A DNA stretch of 64,000 nucleotides from Pseudomonadota bacterium (GCA_021324885.1 JAJPIF010000009.1:51287-115286), one strand, 5' to 3'; positions 28,145 through 37,560 are shown, counted from the stretch's first letter. Notes: generated from the sequence alone by a model not told the origin. Made by a program: numbers and translations.

Positions 28145-29074
28145 TCACGGCTCGATGATGTCGCCGACCAGGTAGTTGCGCATTGCGTCTTTGTCGAGCG
28201 CATCGAGATCCCATCCCTCTTCGCGAAAGGAGGATTTGATCAGCTCCGGCTCGGACCACAGGCCGACTTCGCCGCCGCCGATTTGAAAAGTGCGGCCGTT
28301 AACTCCCGCCATCGAATCCGTACACAGCCATACGACCAATGCCGCGACCTCCTCGGCCTTGGGCGTAAGCGGAGTGCTCATGCTGCGATTGCCCAGCACA
28401 TGTTGGCCGAAGGTCTGGGCCAGTTTCTCGCCCGCTGCGACGCCGCCGCCTTCGCCTCCTGCCAAACGCGTATCCAGAGCGCGCGGCCGGATCGCGTTGC
28501 ACCTGATATTGAAGCGGCCCAGGTCGCGGGCAATCGTGCGCGTAAAGCCGATGATTCCCTCCTTGGCGGCGGAATAGTTCGCCTGTCCGAAATGACCCAG
28601 GCCGGATTCCGATCCGGTGTTGATGATCACCCCGGAGCGTTGCTCGCGCATGATCGGCGCGGCGTGGCGGACCATGTTGAAGCATCCCTTGAGATGTACG
28701 GCGATAACCGCGTCCCAGTCTTCCTCGCTCAGATTGTAGATTACGCGAGGCCGCGCATTGCCGGCGTTATTGATCAGGATATCCAGGCGTCCGAATGACT
28801 TGATTGCGGTATCGATTATTCTCGCGGCCGCGCTGTAATCGGCCACCGAATCGCCGTTGGCGACCGCATTGCCGCCAAAGCTTTGAATCTCCTGCACGAC
28901 CTTCTGCGCGACCCCGAGGTCGGCGCCTTCGCCCTTGGTATCGCCGCCGAGATCGTTCACCACCACTTTGGCGCCCTCGCGCGCCAGCAGCAGCGCTTCG
29001 GCCCTGCCAATGCCGTTGCCGGCGCCGGTCACGATTGCGACCTTACCTGCCAATCTTTTCCTGGCGTCCGCCAT
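28145..29074 (-). CDS. SDR dehydrogenase, MFE-2 (3-hydroxyacyl-CoA) type
   Basis: A 309-residue short-chain dehydrogenase. It has GKVAIVTGAGNGIGRAEALLLAREGAKVVVNDLGG at the start, INNAGNAR, Ser in NTGSESGLG and the YSAAKEG catalytic pair. The long NDLGG-type opening is typical of the dehydrogenase domain of multifunctional enzyme type 2 and steroid-degradation SDRs, so a beta-hydroxyacyl-CoA substrate is likely. The ATG at 29074 is chosen because GGAGG lies 8 bases upstream. It lies downstream of hpnG on the same strand. Confidence 0.85.
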   Translation of the reverse strand: MADARKRLAGKVAIVTGAGNGIGRAEALLLAREGAKVVVNDLGGDTKGEGADLGVAQKVVQEIQSFGGNAVANGDSVADYSAAARIIDTAIKSFGRLDILINNAGNARPRVIYNLSEEDWDAVIAVHLKGCFNMVRHAAPIMREQRSGVIINTGSESGLGHFGQANYSAAKEGIIGFTRTIARDLGRFNIRCNAIRPRALDTRLAGGEGGGVAAGEKLAQTFGQHVLGNRSMSTPLTPKAEEVAALVVWLCTDSMAGVNGRTFQIGGGEVGLWSEPELIKSSFREEGWDLDALDKDAMRNYLVGDIIEP

Positions 29075-29131
29075 GACGCGCTCCTCCTTTGCGAACATTA
29101 TTGAATAGCGCCGCTTGCGGCGCGCATCAAA

Positions 29132-29878
29132 TCACGACTTTGCGCCCGAGCACAGCGCTTCCAGCGCCGCCGCGATTGAGGTGGCGGCCAGCCGCAGATT
29201 TTTCAGGATTGCTGGCACTTGCATCAGCGCCGACGGATTGCGAATAAAGTACGCCGCCGCCTTAAGCGGCGACACCTCGCCCGATTCGCCAGCCAGTTCA
29301 GCGCCGGGAATTTCGTCGCCGGCTTCGTCGATTATCGCACGGATGCAAACCAACGGCGGCGCGCCCTGCCCCATCTCGATCGCTATTGCCGCGCTTTCCA
29401 TGTCCACGGCCAGCGCACCGCAGCGCGCATACGCATCGCGTTTTGCCGCCGTGTTGGCCAGCACGCGCCGCGCCGTCAGCATCGGTCCCGCCGCCGCCTT
29501 CAATCCGCGGCGTTCCAGCGCGTGACGCGCCAATTGGATCGCGCCAGGCGCGATTTCCGCCGCATCCTCATAATTGCCGCTCTCCGATTCGATCAGCAGG
29601 CGGTCGGCCATCACCAGGTCGCCGGCCTTGAGATCAGGAGCAAGCCCGCCGGCGACACCGGTGGAGACCACCAGCGTTGGCTGGGGCAGGATTTGCAAGG
29701 CGCGTCGCGCCGATTCGCGCGCCTGCGTGATTCCGATTCCGGTCGCCACCAGGGCGACGTTTTCACCGCCCAGCCGTCCTTGGAAGCCGCGCAGCCCATC
29801 GCCCAAAGCGGCGCGATTTCCAATCCGTTTGCGCACCCCGCCCAGCTCACGCCGCAACGCGTAGAAGATGAGAATCAT
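29132..29878 (-). CDS. hpnG: Nucleoside phosphorylase-family protein, probable hopanoid-associated HpnG
   Basis: A 248-residue protein of the purine-nucleoside phosphorylase/MTA nucleosidase fold. It has VALVATGIGITQARESARRAL, VVSTGVAGGLAPDLKAGDLVMAD and ALAVDMESAAIA, the last being the nucleoside-binding Met-Glu-Ser. HpnG is thought to release adenine from adenosylhopane in bacteriohopanetetrol synthesis. The HpnG call rests on the divergent hpnK neighbour and the opening ILIFYALRRELGGVRKRI; a general MTA/SAH nucleosidase is the alternative. Confidence 0.65.
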   Translation of the reverse strand: MILIFYALRRELGGVRKRIGNRAALGDGLRGFQGRLGGENVALVATGIGITQARESARRALQILPQPTLVVSTGVAGGLAPDLKAGDLVMADRLLIESESGNYEDAAEIAPGAIQLARHALERRGLKAAAGPMLTARRVLANTAAKRDAYARCGALAVDMESAAIAIEMGQGAPPLVCIRAIIDEAGDEIPGAELAGESGEVSPLKAAAYFIRNPSALMQVPAILKNLRLAATSIAAALEALCSGAKS

Positions 29879-29987
29879 GCTCCCGGCAGCCTCCGCACTG
29901 TCCCATAGTCTTGAGTGACCTTAATCATTGTTATCAGAATTGGCCTTGTGAGCTGCCAACCGCCACAACCGGACCCGACGCCGGCCG

Positions 29988-29993
29988 AAAGGA
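29988..29993 (+). promoter_or_regulatory. Ribosome binding site deciding the hpnK start
   Basis: AAAGGA lies 4 bases before the TTG at 29998. It supports that codon over the upstream TTG at 29911. Confidence 0.5.
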
Positions 29994-29997
29994 TCGC

Positions 29998-30885
29998 TTG
30001 AAGCTGCTGATCGTCAACGGGGATGATTTCGGGGCGTCGCCCGAATGCAACGCCGGCATCGTGCGATGCCATCGCGAAGGCATCCTGACCAGCGCCAGCC
30101 TGATGGTCGCCGAACCCGGCTGCGATGAGGCGGTTCAGCTCGCCCAGCAGTATCCCCGCATGGATGTGGGGCTGCATCTGGTATTCTGCCAGGGCAAGAG
30201 CGTGCTGCCCGCGGCCGAACTTGGCGGGCTGGTCGATTCGCACCAGGATTTCAATCGCAATCCGGTGAAAGCTGGGCTGCGCTATTTCTTCGACCGCCGG
30301 CTGCGCCAGAAGATCGTCGATGAATGCCGCGCGCAGATCGAGCGCCATCTAAAGTTGATCGGCTACCTCAATCATATCGACGGCCATCTCAACGTCCATG
30401 TCCATCCGACCATTATTGAAATATTGACCGAACTGGCCGCCGAATACCGCGTGCCCTATCTGCGGCTGCCGCGCGAACGCGTGACAACGACGCTCCGACT
30501 GAGCGCCAACCACGCTGCGCGCAAGTTGATGGAAGCCGCGATCTTCCGCGCCCTGTCACTGCGGGCTCGCCATCTGATGGCAAAGCGGGGCATCAAATCG
30601 GCGGATTGGCTGTTCGGGCTGCATCAGAGCGGTCACTTCAGCCGCAGTTATCTGCACGGCCTGCTCCCGCGCCTGCCGCATGACAGTGTAACCGAATTGT
30701 ACTTCCATCCGGCCGATCAGCGGGCCGACGGTCCGGCAAATCCTGCGGCCCAACGGGAAGTCGAACTGCTGACCGATCCGCAAACCCGCGGCCTGATCGG
30801 GCGCTGCGGGATCCGGCTCACCAGTTATGCTGAACTGGCATCGGCAGCGGGCACCGCGGCCCGGGAGCTTTGTGTTTCATCCTGA
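29998..30885 (+). CDS. hpnK: YdjC-family deacetylase, probable HpnK
   Basis: A 295-residue YdjC/ChbG-type carbohydrate deacetylase. It begins KLLIVNGDDFGASPECNAGI with the metal Asp pair, and has DVGLHLVFCQGKSV (metal His), HIDGHLNVHVHPTI and ELYFHPAD. HpnK deacetylates the GlcNAc-bacteriohopanetetrol made by HpnI. The TTG at 29998 is chosen: it gives the family N-terminus, while a longer version from 29911 adds a non-conserved 29-residue leader. It is divergent from the hpnG-like gene; hpnI and hpnJ are not in the window. Confidence 0.75.
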   Translation: MKLLIVNGDDFGASPECNAGIVRCHREGILTSASLMVAEPGCDEAVQLAQQYPRMDVGLHLVFCQGKSVLPAAELGGLVDSHQDFNRNPVKAGLRYFFDRRLRQKIVDECRAQIERHLKLIGYLNHIDGHLNVHVHPTIIEILTELAAEYRVPYLRLPRERVTTTLRLSANHAARKLMEAAIFRALSLRARHLMAKRGIKSADWLFGLHQSGHFSRSYLHGLLPRLPHDSVTELYFHPADQRADGPANPAAQREVELLTDPQTRGLIGRCGIRLTSYAELASAAGTAARELCVSS

Positions 30886-30972
30886 GGCTGCATTCGGATA
30901 AACATTATCTGTCAAGGGACCGGATTTTGCCCTCGTCACGATCACTCGGGCGCCAGACAGGAGAGGAACGAC

Positions 30973-33552
30973 ATGTATCATTACGACAGCGCCAACGTTC
31001 AAACCTCGGCCGAAGTTTACCGCTTACCCGCGTCGGTCAAACCGGAGCATTACGAAATCCGGCTGGAGCCCGACCTGAAGAATTTCACTTTCACTGGTGA
31101 CGAGACGGTTACGATCGAAGTCCGCGAGCCGGTCCAGGAAATTCAGCTTAACGCCCTGGAACTGACCATCGACGAGGTCACGTTGAGCCGCAACGGCCAA
31201 AGTATCAGCGGGAAGGCCGAATTGGATGCGGTCAGTGAACGCGCGATCCTGGGCTTCGATCGCAAGATCGAGCCGGGCAAATGGTCATTGCGGATCCGCT
31301 TCCGTGGAATTCTCAACGACAAGCTGCATGGCTTTTACCGTAGCCAGTACAAAGATCCCGCCGGGCAAACCCATACGATTGCCACGACCCAGTTCGAAGC
31401 CACCGACGCGCGTCGCGCCATACCCTGCTGGGACGAGCCGGCAGCCAAGGCGACCTTCAGACTGACGCTGGTGATCGATCAGAATCTCGCGGCGATTTCC
31501 AACACCGCGATCGAAAGCGAAAAGCTGGTGGGCAATGGCAAGAAGGAAGTCACATTCCGTCAAACGATCCGGATGTCCACCTACCTGCTCGCCTTCGTAG
31601 TCGGTGAATTCAAATCGACCGACCCGATGGACGCCAACGGCACGCCGCTGCGCGTATGGTACGTGCCGGGCAAGGAAGCCCTGACCCATTATGGACAGGA
31701 AATCGGTGTTTTCTCGCTCAATTTCTTTGCCAACTATTACGGGATCAAATATCCGGGCGACAAACTGGACCTGATCGCTATTCCGGATTTCGCGGCCGGC
31801 GCGATGGAAAACCTGGGCGCGATCACTTTTCGCGAAACCGCGCTGCTGGTGGACGAAAAGACCGCGTCGCGCGCGGAATTGGAGCGTGTCGCCGACGTCG
31901 TCTCGCACGAGAACGCGCACATGTGGTTCGGCGATCTGGTCACGATGCAATGGTGGAACGGCATCTGGCTCAACGAGGCCTTCGCCACCTTCATGGAGAT
32001 GCTGGCCGTCGATGCGTGGAAGCCGCATTGGGAGCGATGGGTCAGCTTCGGGCTGTCGCGCGGGGCCGCGATGGCGGTGGACGGACTCAACAGCACCCGG
32101 CCGATCGAGTACCCGGTGCATTCGCCGGCCGACGCGGGCGGCATGTTCGACGTGCTCACCTATGAGAAGGGCGCGTCGGTGCTGCGGATGCTCGAACAGT
32201 ACCTGGGCGCGGAGGAGTTTCGCAAGGGTATCTCACTCTACCTGCGCGAACACGAGTACGCCAACGCCGAAACCAGCGATTTGTGGGACGCGCTGGAAAA
32301 GTCCAGCCATCAGCCGGTGCGCAGGATGATGGACACGTGGATCTTCCAGCCCGGCTTTCCAATCATCAGCGTCGCCCGCGGCGCCGACGGCAAATCGATC
32401 CAACTGAGCCAGAATCGGTTCCTGTACCTGCGAGAGCCGGGTTCGGGTGCGGAGCAATGGCACGTTCCACTGATGATCAAGGCGGCGACCGACCAGGGAA
32501 TCAGCGAGCACAAAATGCTGTTGACCTCGTCTGAGGCGACCCTGGAGTTGCCCGGCAACATCAGATGGGTGTTGGTCAACCAGGGCGGCAGCGGCTTTTA
32601 CCGCGTGCGTTACAGCTCCGATCTGCTGGCCGGACTGACTGGAGCGCTGGACCAGCTAAGCCCGATCGAACGCTTCGGCGTGGTCAGCGACGCCTGGGCC
32701 GCGGTCGTTGCGGGCCTGGGTCCGTTGCGTGACTTTTTCAGCATGGCGGACAAGTTCCGCAACGAGACCGACCTCAACGTGTGGCGCGCCATCCTGGGCG
32801 GCTTCGCCTACCTTGACGTCGTCGTCGACCAGCAGCATCGTCCCGCCTTGCAGGCCGAGGTGCGCCGTCTGCTCACTCCGGCATTGGAACGCCTGGGATG
32901 GGAGCCCAAGGCTGGCGAGAGTGAGTTGCAAGGCCAGCTTCGCGCCAGCCTGATCGGCGCGCTGGGCACGCAGGGCGAAGATCCGCAGGTTCAGGCCAAA
33001 GCGCGCGAACTGTATGCCAGATACAAGAGCGCGCCGGCTTCTGTGGATAATAATCTGGTTCCGGCGATTATTGGAATCGTCGCATATACGGGCGGCGAGT
33101 CCGATTACAAGGAGTTCAAGGAAAGGTTCAAGACAGCGCGCACGCCCCAGGATGAGCAGCGCTATCTTTACGCCCTGGCGGACTTCAGGCAGCCGCAACT
33201 GCTGCGCGATGCGATGGAGATGACGCTCAACGGCGAGGTCCGCACCCAGAACGCGCCGTACCTGATGATGGAACTGCTGATGAACACGGAATGCCGCTAC
33301 GAGGCGTGGAATTTTCTCAAAAAGAACTGGGACAAAATGATCGAGAAATACCCGGAAAACGCAATTCCACGGATGTGCGGCGGCGTCACCTCGCTGGTAG
33401 ATCAGGAAAGCGATGTCGATCAGTTCTTCAAAACGCACAAGGTAAAGCAGGGTGGCAAGACGATCGAACAGCACCTCGAACGTCTACGCGTGGCGGTCGC
33501 GTTCAAGAAGCGCGAAATCGCAGCCGCCCCGGCCGATTTAGGGATCAGATAG
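30973..33552 (+). CDS. M1-family zinc aminopeptidase
   Basis: An 859-residue gluzincin. The N-terminal beta domain binds substrate, GAMENLGAITFRE (from about residue 276) is the exopeptidase motif, HENAH (312-316) with Glu335 in NEAFA is the zinc site, and the C-terminal half is an ERAP1-C-like helical domain. No signal peptide is seen, so it is likely cytoplasmic, acting in the final trimming of peptides. The length and domain order match puromycin-sensitive aminopeptidase rather than the shorter PepN-like leukotriene hydrolase type. It stands alone, just upstream of tRNA-Ser on the other strand. Confidence 0.93.
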   Translation: MYHYDSANVQTSAEVYRLPASVKPEHYEIRLEPDLKNFTFTGDETVTIEVREPVQEIQLNALELTIDEVTLSRNGQSISGKAELDAVSERAILGFDRKIEPGKWSLRIRFRGILNDKLHGFYRSQYKDPAGQTHTIATTQFEATDARRAIPCWDEPAAKATFRLTLVIDQNLAAISNTAIESEKLVGNGKKEVTFRQTIRMSTYLLAFVVGEFKSTDPMDANGTPLRVWYVPGKEALTHYGQEIGVFSLNFFANYYGIKYPGDKLDLIAIPDFAAGAMENLGAITFRETALLVDEKTASRAELERVADVVSHENAHMWFGDLVTMQWWNGIWLNEAFATFMEMLAVDAWKPHWERWVSFGLSRGAAMAVDGLNSTRPIEYPVHSPADAGGMFDVLTYEKGASVLRMLEQYLGAEEFRKGISLYLREHEYANAETSDLWDALEKSSHQPVRRMMDTWIFQPGFPIISVARGADGKSIQLSQNRFLYLREPGSGAEQWHVPLMIKAATDQGISEHKMLLTSSEATLELPGNIRWVLVNQGGSGFYRVRYSSDLLAGLTGALDQLSPIERFGVVSDAWAAVVAGLGPLRDFFSMADKFRNETDLNVWRAILGGFAYLDVVVDQQHRPALQAEVRRLLTPALERLGWEPKAGESELQGQLRASLIGALGTQGEDPQVQAKARELYARYKSAPASVDNNLVPAIIGIVAYTGGESDYKEFKERFKTARTPQDEQRYLYALADFRQPQLLRDAMEMTLNGEVRTQNAPYLMMELLMNTECRYEAWNFLKKNWDKMIEKYPENAIPRMCGGVTSLVDQESDVDQFFKTHKVKQGGKTIEQHLERLRVAVAFKKREIAAAPADLGIR

Positions 33553-33647
33553 ATCCCGGCGCCAAGGCGGCCGTGAAAAGCAGCGCTGCGAAGGCGCACG
33601 CCGTGCCCTTGGCGCGCTTCAGACAGGAAATTCGACAGTCTGTGGAA

Positions 33648-33738
33648 TGGCGGAGAGGGAGGGATTTGAACCCTCGGTGCCACAAGGGCACACGTGATTT
33701 CGAGTCACGCCGGTTAAGCCGGACTCCCGAACCTCTCC
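33648..33738 (-). tRNA. tRNA-Ser(CGA)
   Basis: The minus strand folds as a class II tRNA. The acceptor stem pairs GGAGAGG with CCTCTCC, followed by discriminator G and an encoded CCA. The anticodon loop CTCGAAA gives CGA (serine), a long variable arm (GTGTGCCCTTGTGGCAC) follows, and the T loop is GGTTCAAATCC. Apparent ORFs crossing this segment are not genes. Confidence 0.95.
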
Positions 33739-33862
33739 GTAATCTGGCAGCATCGATGTTTGAGCGATGACAGTCAAGCGGGGTGCGGCGGTAGTCCAGA
33801 CTCGACGGTATCGGGCAAACCTCCAGGGCAGGTGGCTGCGGCAGGCGGCCGCAAAACCGCAA

Positions 33863-34195
33863 TCACATCGGATCGTTACTGTTATTTTCTTCTGAGAGGT
33901 CTGGTTTCTGCTCTCGATGCCGCTTATGTCTGGCCTCATCCTCGGTGCCCGAACTCAACGCATCGGGCTTGGCCTTGCTTCCAGTGATCTCGCTGAGCCT
34001 CGATTTGACGTAACTTACGAGCTCGTCGAGGTGTGTTTCACTGGCAAAAGACTGGATTCCTGATACGAAATTGTCAGCGGTTCCCCCAAATTCTGAACTT
34101 AAATTCTGCTGCAGGCGGTTGAAGCCAAAGAAAAACACGTAAATCATCAAGGCGACAAAACCAATCCAAAGCAGTAATTTTGGTGTGCTCATCAT
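33863..34195 (-). CDS. Small single-pass membrane protein, unknown function
   Basis: A 110-residue protein with one N-terminal membrane helix (LLLWIGFVALMIYVFFFGF), then a helical stretch and a charged, low-complexity tail (residues 73-110). I do not recognise the family. Two ATGs in a row (34195, 34192) could start it; GGAAA lies upstream. Base composition here and just upstream is visibly poorer in GC than the rest of the window, and it sits next to tRNA-Ser, so it may be an acquired gene. Confidence 0.55.
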   Translation of the reverse strand: MMSTPKLLLWIGFVALMIYVFFFGFNRLQQNLSSEFGGTADNFVSGIQSFASETHLDELVSYVKSRLSEITGSKAKPDALSSGTEDEARHKRHREQKPDLSEENNSNDPM

Positions 34196-34537
34196 TTGAT
34201 AATTTCCATGAATCCTACAGCTTGTAATATTGTAACGTCAAACCGTATTGGCCGCCCGCCTTTCGCTTGCGCTTGGCTAGGCAATGGTTCTGTTGCTGAA
34301 GATTCACGGGAACCGTCCAACCCTTCCCCAACCGGATCGAACTATGAAGCCAGAAGGTTAAGCGCCTACGCGATTGTTGTTATCACTGTTTGACTTTGCC
34401 GCAATGTGCCCTGAATTTAAACTACGGCCTCTTTTTGGCGTTAAGACGGTTAAATACTACCAATCTCAGCCCGGTTTGGGAACAAAATAAGTGAGGTCAC
34501 CTGAGCGCCGGCCCAAACCGGCATCCTGGCGGGATTT
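34196..34537. other. AT-richer intergenic region
   Basis: I see no gene. The stretch is clearly lower in GC than its surroundings and has no convincing open frame with a ribosome site. It holds the upstream region of the small membrane protein. Confidence 0.5.
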
Positions 34538-35176
34538 TCAGACCCGCCTGGGCGGCCGAGCCAGGCTTTCGACGAATTCGATGATCCGGGCGACAGCCTC
34601 GGCCAGGTTTTGTTCGGGCGTCCGGCCCGAGCGCTTGGTGGGCTTGAGGGAATGGTCGCCGTCTTGGATCCACGCGATCCGTATTCGCGCCGGCAGCCCG
34701 TATTGCGCTACCTCGTCGCGACTGCCGAGCGAGTCGCGTGTCCCCTGCACGATAAGCGTCGGTGTCCGCAGTTCGCGCAAATGCTCCACGCGCAGACGCT
34801 GCGGGCGTCCGGGCGGATGGAACGGATAGCCCAGACAGACCAAGCCCATCGCGCCGGCCTCATCCGCAACCATACTGGCGATGCGCCCACCCATCGACTT
34901 GCCCCCGATAACCAGCCGTGACCCTCCCCCCAATTCCTCGATCACCTCCATCCAGGTGGCGCGCAGGATGGGCTCGCGATCGGGCGCCGATCGTTTGTGG
35001 GTGCGCCGGCGCGCCGCCATATAGGGAAACTCGAAACGGGCCACGCGGACTCCCGCCGCGCCGACGCCCTCGGCGATCCGGTTCATGAAGGGCGAGTCCA
35101 TCGCCGCGCCAGCCCCGTGCGCCAGCACCAGCGTGTGCGTGGCGTTGCGGGGCCCGTCGTACAGGAACTCCGTCAT
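34538..35176 (-). CDS. Alpha/beta hydrolase of the KANL3/Tex30-like family
   Basis: A 212-residue small alpha/beta hydrolase. It has VLAHGAGAAMDSPFMNRIAEG, the nucleophile elbow GGKSMGGR with Ser94, PTLIVQGTRDSLG with the acid Asp, and DGDHSLK with the His. This is the compact KANL3/Tex30-like group, related to dienelactone hydrolases, found widely in bacteria with no firmly assigned substrate. It is on the same strand as the CoA-transferase, with 74 bases between them. Confidence 0.85.
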   Translation of the reverse strand: MTEFLYDGPRNATHTLVLAHGAGAAMDSPFMNRIAEGVGAAGVRVARFEFPYMAARRRTHKRSAPDREPILRATWMEVIEELGGGSRLVIGGKSMGGRIASMVADEAGAMGLVCLGYPFHPPGRPQRLRVEHLRELRTPTLIVQGTRDSLGSRDEVAQYGLPARIRIAWIQDGDHSLKPTKRSGRTPEQNLAEAVARIIEFVESLARPPRRV

Positions 35177-35250
35177 CGATCAGTCACATAGGCTGCGGAT
35201 GAAAATTGGGCTCATTTTGGGAACCTGACGGAAATCATCATGGTGGACGA

Positions 35251-36489
35251 TCAGGACAGCACCGGATCTTTCGCCAGCACACCTTTTGCCTCCAGGGCAC
35301 GGATTTCGTCGTCGCTCAGGCCCAGGTCGCGCGAGAGGACGGGGTGATTGTCCTCTCCCAGCATCGCCGCCCGCTGGCCGATTCGGGTTGGCGTCTCGCT
35401 CATGTGATAGGGCGTGCGCGGCAGCATCATAAGGCCGACGCCGGGAACGTCCACCGGCTGGAGCACGTCACGGCTGTTAATCTGCGGATGGTTGATTGCT
35501 TCGGGCACGCTCAGCACCGGAGCCGCGATCAGTCCGGCCTCGCGCAGGAATTTGATCGCGTCGTCGCGCCGCTTGAAATTCCTCGTCACCCACGCCTGGA
35601 CCTTTTCTGCCAGGATATAGCGATTCTCCGAGCGTTTGCGCAGCGAGGAAAAGCGCGGGTCGTCCCTGAGTTCGACCATCCCCGACGCCTTGATAAAGGT
35701 GTCCCAGTAATGGTCGAGCACGACCATGATAAAATAGCCGTCCTCGGTCTTGTAATAGCCGTGAGGCGAGGGACCGTTGCGATGGCTGCCGAAGGGTTTG
35801 GGCGCGTCGCCCGCTTTGTCACCCGACAGATACTCGGACAGGGTATTGTCGTGCAGGTTGAAGATACATTCGCTCAGGCACAGGTCGATATACTGGCCAC
35901 GGCCGGATTTCTCCCGGTAGTACAGTGCGGCGCTGATGGCGCCGAACGCGTTGACGCCGGCGTTGCCGTCAGCGATGTAGATACCGCTGAACACCGGCAT
36001 CCCGTCGGGATTGCCGGTCAGCGAAGTGACGCCCGAAATCGATTGCGCGATCGCGTCGGTGGCTGGCAGTTTGGCCATCGGGCCGGTTTGGCCGAATCCC
36101 GACACCGAACACATGATCAGGCGCGGGTTGATGATCTTCAGATCGTCGTAACCAAGTCCGTACTTGGCCAGCAATCCGGGGGTGAGATTTTCCAGGAAGA
36201 CGTCGAAGCGCGCAATCAACCGGCGCACGAGTTGCGCTCCCTCGGGGCGCTTGAAATCGATGCAGACGCTGCGCTTGCCGCGATTGTAGTAGGCATGCAG
36301 CGGCGAAAAGCGGGCCTTGGATTCGGGTTTGGGCATCACGCCGCGGCTGTAATCGCCGTACGGCGGCAGTTCCAGTTTGACCACTTCCGCGCCGAGATCG
36401 TGCAGGATCCGGCCGGCAACCGGACCCGCAATATAGTTGGTTGCCTCCAGCACCCGGACTCCGGCAAGCGCCTGCGCATTATTTGACAT
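35251..36489 (-). CDS. Class III CoA-transferase (CaiB/BaiF family)
   Basis: A 412-residue CoA-transferase. It has ATNYIAGPVAGRILHDLGAEVVKLE at the N-terminus, ENLTPGLLAKYGLGYDDL, LIMCSVSGFGQTGP and the nucleophile Asp174 in GIYIADGNAG. These enzymes move CoA between an acyl-CoA and a free acid through an aspartyl-CoA anhydride. The ATG at 36489 is preferred over a start two codons upstream. It is divergent from the cyclase/luciferase-like operon and may activate that pathway's acid substrate. Confidence 0.9.
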   Translation of the reverse strand: MSNNAQALAGVRVLEATNYIAGPVAGRILHDLGAEVVKLELPPYGDYSRGVMPKPESKARFSPLHAYYNRGKRSVCIDFKRPEGAQLVRRLIARFDVFLENLTPGLLAKYGLGYDDLKIINPRLIMCSVSGFGQTGPMAKLPATDAIAQSISGVTSLTGNPDGMPVFSGIYIADGNAGVNAFGAISAALYYREKSGRGQYIDLCLSECIFNLHDNTLSEYLSGDKAGDAPKPFGSHRNGPSPHGYYKTEDGYFIMVVLDHYWDTFIKASGMVELRDDPRFSSLRKRSENRYILAEKVQAWVTRNFKRRDDAIKFLREAGLIAAPVLSVPEAINHPQINSRDVLQPVDVPGVGLMMLPRTPYHMSETPTRIGQRAAMLGEDNHPVLSRDLGLSDDEIRALEAKGVLAKDPVLS

Positions 36490-36603
36490 CGGCAATGAAA
36501 CCTCTCACAGTCTGAGCACCCGCGGTCCCGACGGCTGCGGACCGGCGGTGGTTTTCAACCCAATATCGCAAACGACGACGACGGTCCAACCGAGGGAGAA
36601 CCT

Positions 36604-37560
36604 ATGGAACTGCCGCAATACGATGACCTGCCAATTCGTCAGGGCGCGCCGGCGGGGTGCGCCTGGGGTGTTTTCGGCGACGACGACGAACTGGGCACAC
36701 TCAACCTGCTGACGCCGCAACGCGTGCGCGAGGCAATCGCGGAAGTCCGCTCGGGCCAATGCTTCTCGCTCGACCTGCCGCTCAACCTGCCCGATCCGCC
36801 AATTGTGCCGCGCACTCCATACCGTCACACAGTCAAGGGGATGCCGGGCTACAGCGACCTGCTGGACGACACACTGGACAATCTCAACACGCAAACATCG
36901 TCGCAATGGGACGCGCTTGCGCATTTCCGCCATGCCTCAGTCGGACTGTACAATGGCTTCCCCGACCATCAGGTGGCGGGGCGCGGCGGCACCAAGCTGG
37001 GAATCGATCGGATCGCCAGCAAGGTCGTGGCTGGACGGGGGGTCCTGATCGATATCGGACGCTATTATCAAAGGCATAAAATCGCCTTTGACTATTCCAA
37101 GGCCCAGGTCGTTGCGCTCGCGGATCTGCAGGCTGCGCTGAGCGAACAACGGACCGCAATCAAACCCGGCGATATCCTGCTGATTCGCCTGGGATGGCTC
37201 GCCTATTACCTTTCCGCCAACCTCGAAGTCCGACGCGGGTACGCGGTGAAGGCCAGGCTGCCTGGAGTCGAAGCCAGTATTGACCTTGTGCGATGGCTTT
37301 GGAATTCACGGGTCGCCGCCGTCGCAACGGATACGCCCGCGCTGGAGGCCTCGCCGAAGTACGGCGCCGAGCGCGAACGCGACACCCTCCACGCGCATCT
37401 GCTGGTTTATCTGGGTATGCCGATAGGCGAACTATGGGACCTGGAGGCATTATCACAAGCGTGCGCCAACGACGGTCGCTACAGCTTTTTTCTCAGCTCC
37501 GTCCCGCTGAAGCTTCCCGGAGGAGTAGGTTCCCCACCTAACGCCGTCGCGATCAAATAA
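36604..37560 (+). CDS. Cyclase-family (kynurenine formamidase-like) hydrolase, copy 1
   Basis: A 318-residue protein of the cyclase/KynB fold. It opens with GCAWGVFGDDDELGTLNLLTPQRV, has QWDALAHFRH near residue 101 where the family carries its metal-binding D-x-x-x-H, then VLIDIGRYY and DILLIRLGWLAYY. It would hydrolyse an amide or a lactone-type bond with a bound metal. The usual H-x-G-T-H part is changed (TSSQWDALAH). It is the first gene of a five-gene plus-strand run and is paired with a luciferase-like gene, a pairing repeated downstream. Confidence 0.82.
   Translation: MELPQYDDLPIRQGAPAGCAWGVFGDDDELGTLNLLTPQRVREAIAEVRSGQCFSLDLPLNLPDPPIVPRTPYRHTVKGMPGYSDLLDDTLDNLNTQTSSQWDALAHFRHASVGLYNGFPDHQVAGRGGTKLGIDRIASKVVAGRGVLIDIGRYYQRHKIAFDYSKAQVVALADLQAALSEQRTAIKPGDILLIRLGWLAYYLSANLEVRRGYAVKARLPGVEASIDLVRWLWNSRVAAVATDTPALEASPKYGAERERDTLHAHLLVYLGMPIGELWDLEALSQACANDGRYSFFLSSVPLKLPGGVGSPPNAVAIK

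Noticed and set aside
33559..33615. Inverted repeat (GCGCCAAGG and CCTTGGCGC) between the aminopeptidase and tRNA-Ser
   Set aside because: The loop is nearly 40 bases and there is no T-run, so I do not call it a terminator.
33420..33939. Several ORFs crossing the tRNA-Ser gene
   Set aside because: They overlap a tRNA with full cloverleaf and encoded CCA and show no protein family.
35206..36486. A 426-codon plus-strand frame
   Set aside because: It is antisense to the clearly recognisable class III CoA-transferase on the minus strand and has no recognisable domain; high GC keeps the opposite strand open.
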